Shown piece after piece: positions 1 through 5,562 of a stretch of DNA of 17,645 nucleotides. Position numbers and translations under genes: made by a program. Origin of the DNA: Bacillota bacterium (GTDB lineage Bacteria > Bacillota > Clostridia > Lachnospirales > Lachnospiraceae); contig JAFADH010000212.1 of NCBI GenBank assembly GCA_023424995.1, positions 1-17,645 on the forward strand, given 5' to 3'. How positions within the stretch are numbered: position 1 is the stretch's first letter; the number at the start of each line of letters is the position of its first letter. The notes under the pieces are model-generated. The model made no database searches, was not told where the DNA came from, and saw only the letters and a list, made by a program, of their open reading frames with translations.

Positions 1-888
1 AACCGGGGCGAGGTCGTTGCCATGACCGGCGATGGTGTAAATGACGCTCCCGCCCTGAACGCAGCGGATATCGGCTGCGCCATGGGCATCACCGGCACCG
101 ATGTGGCGAAGAATGCTGCCGACATGATACTTACGGATGATAATTTTGCTACGATTGTTTCGGCTGTAAAGGAAGGCAGAGGAATCTATGATAACATCAA
201 GAAGGCTGTTCATTTTCTGCTTTCCAGCAATATCGGCGAGATATTAACTATTTTTGTTGCTATACTATTCGGACTTCCTACCCCCTTGGTAGCGGTTCAA
301 CTCCTATGGGTGAACCTGGTCACTGACTCTCTTCCGGCCATCGCACTGGGTGTTGAGCCTGCTGCTAAGGATATTATGAATAAGAAGCCCGTACCGCCCA
401 GCAAGGGTATGTTCGCGGATGGCCTGGCGATCCAGATCATATGCGAGGGCATCATGATAGGCTCGCTGGCATTGCTGGCCTTCGTCGTCGGCTTCCACTA
501 TTATGATCTTCCCACCCTGAACAATCTGCTGCAGGTGCAGCCTGATTCGAGTACACTTCCCTCCACCTATATTCCGTGGGTCGGACGTACCATGGCCTTT
601 GCGGTATTAAGTCTGTCGCAGCTGTTCCATTCCTTTAACATGCGCAGCAATCATTCCCTGTCCGAGATCGGTATATTTACGAATAAAAAGCTGGTATACT
701 CCTTTATTATCTGTTCCATCCTTCAGATATCCGTTATTACCGTACCTGCGTTGGCAAAGATATTCCAGGTGGTACCGCTAACGGGAAGGCAATGGGCAAT
801 AACCATATTCCTGGCATTCGTGCCGATCATAGTTGTCGAGATTCAGAAAAAGTTTAATTCTGCCGGCAGAAATAACAGAAATTCCTGA
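1..888 (+). CDS. P-type (IIA, Ca2+-type) cation-transporting ATPase, C-terminal part
   Basis: The reading frame is open from base 1, so the gene starts before the window; about 295 C-terminal residues are present. They begin just before the hinge motif TGDGVNDAPAL of the P-domain, which binds Mg2+ and is shared by all P-type ATPases. Six membrane helices (M5-M10) follow. M5 carries SSNIGE and M6 carries WVNLVTDSLPAIALG, closely matching SERCA-type pumps, including the Asn and Glu of M5 and the Asn and Asp of M6 that bind Ca2+. In M8, where SERCA has a Glu ligand, the nearest polar residue is a Gln (SLSQLFHS). The likely role is ATP-driven export of Ca2+ (possibly Mn2+) across the cell membrane. 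The N-terminal actuator, phosphorylation site and nucleotide domain lie outside the window. No obvious terminator follows the TGA stop. Confidence 0.93.
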   Translation, partial: NRGEVVAMTGDGVNDAPALNAADIGCAMGITGTDVAKNAADMILTDDNFATIVSAVKEGRGIYDNIKKAVHFLLSSNIGEILTIFVAILFGLPTPLVAVQLLWVNLVTDSLPAIALGVEPAAKDIMNKKPVPPSKGMFADGLAIQIICEGIMIGSLALLAFVVGFHYYDLPTLNNLLQVQPDSSTLPSTYIPWVGRTMAFAVLSLSQLFHSFNMRSNHSLSEIGIFTNKKLVYSFIICSILQISVITVPALAKIFQVVPLTGRQWAITIFLAFVPIIVVEIQKKFNSAGRNNRNS

Positions 889-959
889 TTTTATATGAAT
901 TGATGTCAATTTACGCGATGCTCCATATAGATTTTTCATCTGCCGGTCTTGTGAAGCAC

Positions 960-988
960 TTGAATTTTACTTGAATTCGTTATATAGT
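960..988 (+). promoter_or_regulatory. Sigma-A type promoter for the small protein gene at 1030
   Basis: A -35 box TTGAAT (960-965) and a -10 box TATAGT (983-988) are separated by 17 bp. The predicted transcript starts near 995 and ends at the terminator at 1258-1290, making a single-gene unit. The rest of the 889-1029 gap shows only a short palindrome (AATTGA-TG-TCAATT, 898-911). Confidence 0.6.
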
Positions 989-1029
989 TATTAGTACAAA
1001 CATTAACAAACCATTAACTATGTAGCGAG

Positions 1030-1236
1030 GTGTTAAGTACGAATACCGAAACCAAATCCGCCCCCGTAAGTCCCTATGATGATTCCTTATGGGACCGCAA
1101 TTCCATGTATGACAGGATGCCCTTCGTATGGGATCCGGATCTGAATACCGAGATGGTGTTACGCAAGTTATCCGGTAATGTAATCAAAGCCTATCGATGC
1201 AAAATCGATGCTCCCATCGAGGTGAAGCACGAATGA
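1030..1236 (+). CDS. Small protein of unknown function (about 65-68 aa)
   Basis: I do not recognise the family. The frame from GTG at 1030 gives 68 residues: a polar, acidic N-terminal half with many Asp, Trp, Tyr and Met residues (for example DSLWDRNSMYDRMPFVWDPD), then a more basic, beta-rich end. No signal peptide, membrane helix or cysteine pair is visible; there is one Cys, in YRCKID. It is probably a soluble cytoplasmic protein. The gene stands alone with its own promoter (960-988) and a strong terminator right after the stop, which supports it being real. The start is uncertain. The only Shine-Dalgarno-like run, GCGAGGTG (1025-1032), overlaps the GTG, but is well placed for an in-frame ACG codon at 1039, which would give 65 residues. 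There are no close neighbours in an operon to suggest a role. Confidence 0.6.
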   Translation: MLSTNTETKSAPVSPYDDSLWDRNSMYDRMPFVWDPDLNTEMVLRKLSGNVIKAYRCKIDAPIEVKHE

Positions 1237-1257
1237 TAAGAACAGATACCGTATTAT

Positions 1258-1290
1258 AAAAGCTGCAGCGAACAAGGTGCAGCTTTTTTA
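1258..1290 (+). terminator. Rho-independent terminator after the small protein gene
   Basis: Perfect 10-bp stem AAAAGCTGCA (1258-1267) / TGCAGCTTTT (1278-1287) with a 10-nt loop. The T-run continues from the stem (TTTTTT, 1284-1289). Confidence 0.9.
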
Positions 1291-1372
1291 TTGTTGAAAC
1301 ATACACTAATATTATTTTTTAAGTATTCGTTAAATTTTAAGTAATTTTTCACAGAAATTTCAAAAATAATTG

Positions 1373-1401
1373 TTACAATTTACAATAGGACATGTTATAA
1401 T
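1373..1401 (+). promoter_or_regulatory. Sigma-A type promoter for the MBL-fold hydrolase gene
   Basis: A -35 box TTACAA (1373-1378) and a consensus -10 box TATAAT (1396-1401) are separated by 17 bp. Transcription would start near 1408, leaving an untranslated leader of about 200 nt before the preferred start at 1611. The stretch 1291-1372 is AT-rich and holds nothing else I can name. Confidence 0.65.
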
Positions 1402-1464
1402 GTGCACAATGAGCAGCAAAATCCGAGTGGTGATTTCCTGACTTATCCTGACAATAACATATCT

Positions 1465-1520
1465 TAAGGATAATGGTAACTGTGAATAACGTAACCATTG
1501 GTTACGTCGAAATATCCTTA
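1465..1520 (+). promoter_or_regulatory. Nested inverted repeats in the leader of the MBL-fold gene
   Basis: An outer pair TAAGGATA (1465-1472) / TATCCTTA (1513-1520) encloses an inner perfect dyad ACGTAACC (1489-1496), ATT loop, GGTTACGT (1500-1507). In RNA this folds as an 8-bp outer helix with an 8-bp inner hairpin. In DNA the inner dyad could equally be an operator. There is no T-run, so it is not a terminator. I cannot match it to a known riboswitch class. The stretch lies between the promoter at 1373-1401 and the ribosome binding site at 1600-1605. Confidence 0.45.
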
Positions 1521-1610
1521 CGAATTCCTGACCGATGAATTTAATGGCAAGGCGTGCACGATGAGCAGATGATTGCATGCAGTAAAATAGAAAGATACCG
1601 AGGTGTAACC

Positions 1611-2195
1611 GTGAACATAGTTAATCTGAATAATAATAGAACCAACTGCTATCTGGTTCCCATAAATGACGGTTGGTTATTAATCGATACCGGCCTTCCC
1701 GATACCTTATCCCAGCTATTGCATCTGTTAAATCAGAAGGGGATCTCCGTATATGAGATAAACTATCTTCTCATCACACATTTTCATCCGGATCACGCAG
1801 GATTAACGCAGAATCTGCGGGACCTGGGAACAAACCTGATCGTTCATGAAGAGCAGTTGGAGTACATGAAGAAATTAAATGATTTCTATAAAAAGAACTC
1901 AAAGGCAAATTTTAAAGATATTGTGACTAACAATGTCATCGCTCTTTCAGATGCCGACAGCAGCAGTTTCCTGCGCTCCATCGGTATCGAAGGTACCCTG
2001 GTCACCACTCCGGGACACAGTGATGACAGTATCAGTCTCGTTATTTATAATACCTGTGCCTTCGTCGGTGATCTTCCGCCCTATAAACAGGTGGATGCTT
2101 ATAATGATCTTGTACTGGAGGACAGCTGGGATATGCTTCTAAAATATAATGTGAAGACAATTTATCCAAGCCATGGGGAGATATACGAGTTATAG
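1611..2195 (+). CDS. Metallo-beta-lactamase fold metallohydrolase
   Basis: A 194-residue stand-alone MBL-fold hydrolase. All metal-binding motifs are present: HFHPDH (His57, His59, Asp61, His62), GHSDDS (His136), VGD (Asp154) and the last His in YPSHGE (His188). It should bind two metal ions, usually zinc, and act in the cytoplasm, since no signal peptide or membrane helix is seen. The family is broad (lactonases, glyoxalase II-like thioesterases, phosphodiesterases), so the substrate cannot be told from sequence. The start at GTG 1611 is chosen because GAGGTG (1600-1605) sits five bases upstream and the protein then begins in the typical MNIVNL first strand. The frame is also open from a GTG at 1554 (213 residues) without a good ribosome binding site. 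The gene has its own promoter and a long structured leader, and converges with the HD-domain gene, whose stop is 26 bases away. Confidence 0.88.
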   Translation: MNIVNLNNNRTNCYLVPINDGWLLIDTGLPDTLSQLLHLLNQKGISVYEINYLLITHFHPDHAGLTQNLRDLGTNLIVHEEQLEYMKKLNDFYKKNSKANFKDIVTNNVIALSDADSSSFLRSIGIEGTLVTTPGHSDDSISLVIYNTCAFVGDLPPYKQVDAYNDLVLEDSWDMLLKYNVKTIYPSHGEIYEL

Positions 2196-2221
2196 CCTGA
2201 TGTCCGACATGTAGATGAATT

Positions 2222-2779
2222 TTATGTTGTCATTTTCTGCTTTGTTTTTTCATCGATCATTGACCGCAGAAGCTTTAATACTCCGTTATCTTCAAAGTAT
2301 TCCCTGCCATATTCCAGATTGAATCCGAAATCAAAATCAGCCGGATTATCTCCCTGGTTGTGCTGGATTATCGTTTCCGCTTTATCCAGTGCCTTAACCA
2401 GCTTTGCTTCCGGCGTTGAATTCTCATTATATTCCATCCAGATATTCATCAGCCTGCCGGCCTGAGGTTCCGGAAGAATAGAAAAAACGGACTGTACTGC
2501 CCGGTATTCGGCGCGGTACTTCTCTTCCTGGTCCGGACATAATGCGGCAGAAATATCACCTTCATAAATCTCACCCATATCATGGATCAGACTCATAATT
2601 AAAATTTTGGACAGATCCAGTTCCGGAAAGCAATCGGATATTATACCCGCGAAAAGTGCCAGCCGCCAGGAATGTTCGGCAGTGCTTTCTCTGCGCCCCT
2701 CTCCTGTCCATGCCGTCCGGGTAACGGATTTCAGCTTTTCCGCTTCCTCAATAAAGGAAATAAGTTTTTCCATCTCCAT
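2222..2779 (-). CDS. HD-domain phosphohydrolase (YfbR/HDDC2-like, HD_3 family)
   Basis: A 185-residue helical HD-domain protein. The metal ligands of the family are visible: His36 in STAEHSWR, the His66-Asp67 pair in LIHDMGEIYEGD, and Asp132 in KALDKAET. An Arg in SVTRTAW (Arg21) and Glu70 of the HDxxE segment also match the YfbR/HDDC2 pattern. Characterised relatives are 5'-deoxynucleotidases that remove phosphate from dNMPs, so a nucleotide housekeeping role in the cytoplasm is likely, but the exact substrate is inferred. The ATG at 2779 is the first plausible start; a second ATG lies two codons later. The ribosome binding site is weak (GGAG about 10 bases upstream). It lies 130 bp downstream of the MerR gene on the same strand and could be co-transcribed with it. 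That gap is oddly coding-like in the same frame (see findings). Confidence 0.87.
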   Translation of the reverse strand: MEMEKLISFIEEAEKLKSVTRTAWTGEGRRESTAEHSWRLALFAGIISDCFPELDLSKILIMSLIHDMGEIYEGDISAALCPDQEEKYRAEYRAVQSVFSILPEPQAGRLMNIWMEYNENSTPEAKLVKALDKAETIIQHNQGDNPADFDFGFNLEYGREYFEDNGVLKLLRSMIDEKTKQKMTT

Positions 2780-2909
2780 ATCATCTATGCTCCATTCCTG
2801 AATATAGCGGTCACGGCATTTCAGCCGCTGCCATTCATCAAATTCCAGGTTATCCGCTTTTGCAGAATTCCTTCCCGCAATAAGACATTTTCACCGCATA
2901 ATTTTATTA

Positions 2910-3779
2910 TTATACATTGCATTGCATTTGTCCACAGTTTTTGTCAATCGGATTCTTCCGGACATGTATCGCTATCTGCAGAAGATATTGCGTAGGGTCC
3001 GTTGTGGATATTTCATCAAGCAGATATTCCTCATAAGCATCGCCGCATACTTCCAATCCGGTTTCTTTAAGATAGGTAAAAAGCCGTGAATATAGATTGC
3101 TGCTCTTAGCATACTCCGCATATTCCTGTCCGATAATATATAAGCCTTTGGGTCTGTATGCATTGGTGGGATAACCGTATCCGCACTTGGGGCGGTAATA
3201 ATACCTGGAGGGGCGCTCCGTATTTCCCTGCATCAGGTCGGCATGGGATATTATCATCCCTGTGGGCAAACCGCAGATCACTTTATTCTCCCTGCAGAAT
3301 TCATAGAAATCTATGAGATAATACCAGCCCTCCAGTATATTGCTGTCTTCAGGAAGCTGCGGTCCCAGTAAAACAGGCACCGCTTCACATTCATCCAGTA
3401 TAATGGAAGCTATATTCCCATTCAAACTGAGTCCCTTTCTTGTTAAATCGATTCTGGTATCAAGCATATCGCTGATCTGCGTAAGTGCCCGGATTTTGTC
3501 CTGTACCAGCTTTTTCTGCATGTCCAGCAGATGAATTAGATTCTCGGGGGACCGTCCTTTCAAATATGCTTTGATTTCTTTTAACGGCATACCGATTTCC
3601 CGTAATACCGTAATAACATTCGCGGTGTCGATCTGGTGATAAGTATAATAGCGGTAGTTATTCCTCCCGTCTGTCGCCGCAGGTGTAAGCAGCCCTGTAT
3701 TATCGTAGAATATGAGGTTCTTTCTGGTAATTCCCGTTACCTTTGAAAATTCACTTATTTTCATGCGGTCACTTCTCAT
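2910..3779 (-). CDS. MerR-family regulator with GyrI/BmrR-like ligand domain
   Basis: A 289-residue activator. Residues 7-75 form the MerR winged-helix DNA-binding domain (MKISEFSKVTGITRKNLIFYD, then RYYTY and the EIGMPLKEIK segment). A helical linker follows (about 80-115), then a GyrI-like effector domain (about 125-275) ending in the motif GDAYEEYLLDEISTTDP, as in BmrR. Such proteins bind bulky, often cationic drugs and switch on an efflux gene. The divergent MATE gene with a MerR-type operator between them fits this exactly. The start at 3779 is chosen because AGGAG (3786-3790) is well spaced from it. Longer starts up to 3854 would run through the shared promoter. A promoter facing this gene overlaps the operator, so it probably controls its own level. 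Ligand identity is unknown. Confidence 0.9.
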   Translation of the reverse strand: MRSDRMKISEFSKVTGITRKNLIFYDNTGLLTPAATDGRNNYRYYTYHQIDTANVITVLREIGMPLKEIKAYLKGRSPENLIHLLDMQKKLVQDKIRALTQISDMLDTRIDLTRKGLSLNGNIASIILDECEAVPVLLGPQLPEDSNILEGWYYLIDFYEFCRENKVICGLPTGMIISHADLMQGNTERPSRYYYRPKCGYGYPTNAYRPKGLYIIGQEYAEYAKSSNLYSRLFTYLKETGLEVCGDAYEEYLLDEISTTDPTQYLLQIAIHVRKNPIDKNCGQMQCNV

Positions 3780-3804
3780 TTTTTGCTCCTTTGTCATTTT
3801 CAGG

Positions 3805-3835
3805 TTGACTGTATAGTATATATACAGTTTATAAT
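3805..3835 (+). promoter_or_regulatory. MerR-type promoter of the MATE gene, 19-bp spacer
   Basis: A -35 box TTGACT (3805-3810) and a consensus -10 box TATAAT (3830-3835) are separated by 19 bp instead of the usual 17. This overlong spacer is the signature of promoters activated by MerR proteins, which untwist the DNA to realign the boxes. Confidence 0.82.
3808..3828. promoter_or_regulatory. MerR operator: perfect inverted repeat in the MATE promoter spacer
   Basis: Perfect 8-bp arms ACTGTATA (3808-3815) and TATACAGT (3821-3828) around a 5-bp centre lie between the -35 and -10 boxes of the MATE promoter, as expected for a MerR dimer site. Confidence 0.82.
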
Positions 3836-3839
3836 ACAA
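3810..3839 (-). promoter_or_regulatory. Probable promoter of the MerR gene, overlapping the operator
   Basis: On the minus strand a -35 box TTGTAT (3839-3834) and a -10 box TATACA (3815-3810) are separated by 18 bp. Binding of the regulator to the dyad at 3808-3828 would cover this -10 box, which suggests autoregulation. Confidence 0.5.
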
Positions 3840-3840
3840 G

Positions 3841-3855
3841 CTTGAATCATTCAAG
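3841..3855. repeat. Palindrome at the MATE transcription start
   Basis: CTTGAAT-C-ATTCAAG, perfect 7-bp arms around one base. It begins about 6 bases after the -10 box and ends 8 bases before the ribosome binding site of the MATE gene. It could be a second protein site or a weak 5' hairpin; its function is not known. Confidence 0.4.
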
Positions 3856-3875
3856 TTTATTACAGGAGGAAATGT

Positions 3876-5201
3876 ATGTTAAGTCAAAACACAGATTTAA
3901 ATCAAATCAACAAGCAGTTTGTTAAATATGTGGTCCCATCTGTCATCGGTATGCTTGTACAGTCCCTTTATATTATTTTGGACGGTGTTATCGTCGGGCA
4001 GGGAATCGGTGAAATTGCACTGGGCGCCGTGAATATCGTATTCCCTTTCAACATGCTTGTCGTTGCCCTGGCCATGCTGATCGCCGTGGGCGGTGCGAAT
4101 GTATATTCCTTGCAGAAGGGCAGGGGAGAAACGGAGAAAGCCAACAATATCTTCTGCCAGTGCTTAATGCTATCCGTTATAATCGGCGCCGTACTGGCTC
4201 TGGCAGGCTTCTGCTTCCGTGAAGGCCTCTCCGTGTTCCTGGGGGCAAATGATGAGCTGCTGCCGTCGGCATCCGTTTATTTAAAATGGTCGGCACCTTT
4301 CTCGTTAATACAAATGGCAGCATTTGGGCTTTCCGTTTTTGTCCGTAATGATGACGCTCCGAAGCTCGCCATGCTCGGCGCTGTTTTTGGTGCGGTGGTC
4401 AATGCTATCCTAGATATCGTTTTTATTCTTATCCTGCATTATGGGATTGAGACCGCCGCTATCACCAACGGCATAGGCGTGTCCATCGAATTTGCATTCT
4501 ATATCAGTCATTTTATCCGCAGGAAAGGCGTGCTGCGGATACATAAGCCCATCTTTCATTTCGGAGAGATAAAAAGAATTATAAGCAATGGCCTTGCTTC
4601 TTTCCTGATGGAGTTCAGCGTACCCGCTTTTACGCTTTCCTATAATCTTGCGATTGTCCATGCCCAGGGAACACTTGGTGTATCCGCTTATTCAATCGTA
4701 AGCTATGTATGCTCCATCATAAATATGGTTGTAGTGGGTGTCGCACAGGGAGTGCAGCCCATCATGAGCTTCTATCATGGCAAGGGTGACAGGAAAACAT
4801 TTTCACATGCATACAGGCTCGGAATATATACCAATATCATTGCTTCAGTAATATTGGTCAGTGTTTGCGTAATCTTCGGCAGAGGAATTGTTCCCTTGTT
4901 CCACGGCGGCAATTTGGACTTGACAAAATTGACCGTTTCCATGCTTCGCCAATATCCCTTTGCATACATCTGCATAGGGATCACGCTGATGAATATCCTT
5001 TACTTCCAGACCACTGAACGCAATGCATGCGCTGCTTTTATTTCCTTCCTGCGCTGCCTGGGTTTTGTACAGGTTTTTTTACTGCTGTCCGTATTTGTGT
5101 TTCATTCCGCAGGCCTCTATCTTTCCTTCCTGGCCGGCGAAGTGTGCCATTTTGTTATTTCATATTTATTAGTAAGAAGAACCAGGATCACGGATATTTA
5201 A
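3876..5201 (+). CDS. MATE family multidrug efflux pump
   Basis: A full-length 441-residue polytopic membrane protein, the usual size for the MATE family, with about 12 membrane helices. The N-terminal half has the family pattern (FVKYVVPSVIGMLVQSLY, then ILDGVIVGQGIG, and later a GGANVYSLQKGRG loop with the typical A/S-x-x-x-G-x-G-x style). The second half repeats it, including GVAQGVQPIMSFYHGKG. MATE pumps expel cationic drugs and metabolites using a Na+ or H+ gradient. Ribosome binding site AGGAGG lies just before the ATG. The gene is driven by a MerR-type promoter, with the MerR regulator divergent, so expression is probably induced by a drug-like ligand. No clear terminator follows on this strand. 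Substrate range cannot be told from sequence. Confidence 0.95.
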   Translation: MLSQNTDLNQINKQFVKYVVPSVIGMLVQSLYIILDGVIVGQGIGEIALGAVNIVFPFNMLVVALAMLIAVGGANVYSLQKGRGETEKANNIFCQCLMLSVIIGAVLALAGFCFREGLSVFLGANDELLPSASVYLKWSAPFSLIQMAAFGLSVFVRNDDAPKLAMLGAVFGAVVNAILDIVFILILHYGIETAAITNGIGVSIEFAFYISHFIRRKGVLRIHKPIFHFGEIKRIISNGLASFLMEFSVPAFTLSYNLAIVHAQGTLGVSAYSIVSYVCSIINMVVVGVAQGVQPIMSFYHGKGDRKTFSHAYRLGIYTNIIASVILVSVCVIFGRGIVPLFHGGNLDLTKLTVSMLRQYPFAYICIGITLMNILYFQTTERNACAAFISFLRCLGFVQVFLLLSVFVFHSAGLYLSFLAGEVCHFVISYLLVRRTRITDI

Positions 5202-5299
5202 AGGATATTTTATCAGAGAGCCGCAGAGGTGAAGAAACTCCTGAAAAACCGACGGGGCTTTACAATATCTATGTATTGCAGCGAATATAACTACCGGAT

Positions 5300-5349
5300 A
5301 AAAAAATGCAGGACACTCTTCTCCCGGAACACCGGAGAAGAGGCCTGCA
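5300..5349 (-). terminator. Rho-independent terminator of the sugar operon
   Basis: Read on the minus strand, TGCAGG (5349-5344) pairs with CCTGCA (5312-5307) as an outer 6-bp helix around an inner helix CTCTTCTC (5342-5335) / GAGAAGAG (5323-5316), with a few more pairs toward an AACA-type loop. A run of seven T follows (5306-5300). It lies about 210 bases after the last gene of the operon. On the + strand no T-run follows. Confidence 0.82.
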
Positions 5350-5562
5350 AGGCCTGTGTAGGGCTGAAAACCTTCTAAATAAATAAAAAAGATGCTTTAG
5401 AGATGCCCATAAAGACAATTATGCCTGACAATGGACGGATCATTTTGATCCGTATCCTGCACAGATTACAGGGGAGAGTGACCGGGAGAATTAAACCCTG
5501 CCCCAGGTAACATTGCATACATGCTGTCCCGGAAGAAACTCCGTCCGGTATGGCAGGATGCA
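5350..5562 (-). other. 3' untranslated stretch of the sugar operon with a hairpin
   Basis: Between the last gene of the operon and its terminator. It holds a perfect 8-bp hairpin ACGGATCA (5435-5442), TTT, TGATCCGT (5446-5453) without a following T-run. The only open frame here (5375-5563, minus) has no family resemblance and is not called. On the other side of the terminator, 5202-5299 holds no gene I can support. Confidence 0.45.

Noticed and set aside
1402..1559. Closing helix of a riboswitch made by the two self-complementary GTGCAC sequences
   Set aside because: The first copy lies before the predicted transcription start, so it would not be in the RNA.
1360..1578. 72-codon open frame on the minus strand over the MBL gene leader
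   Set aside because: No ribosome binding site, arginine/isoleucine-rich sequence without family resemblance, and it runs antisense through a good promoter and leader.
2196..2221. Shared terminator between the convergent MBL and HD genes
   Set aside because: Only a short near-palindrome (ATGTC/GACAT) with no loop room and no T-run.
3780..3854. Longer N-terminus for the MerR protein starting at 3854
   Set aside because: It would translate through the shared promoter and operator; the start at 3779 has a proper AGGAG and gives the usual MerR beginning.
5202..5290. In-frame peptide after the MATE gene ending in a GLYNIY stretch that recalls the ATP-binding box of YesM-type sensor kinases
   Set aside because: Too short, no start codon of its own with a ribosome binding site, and the likeness covers only a few residues.
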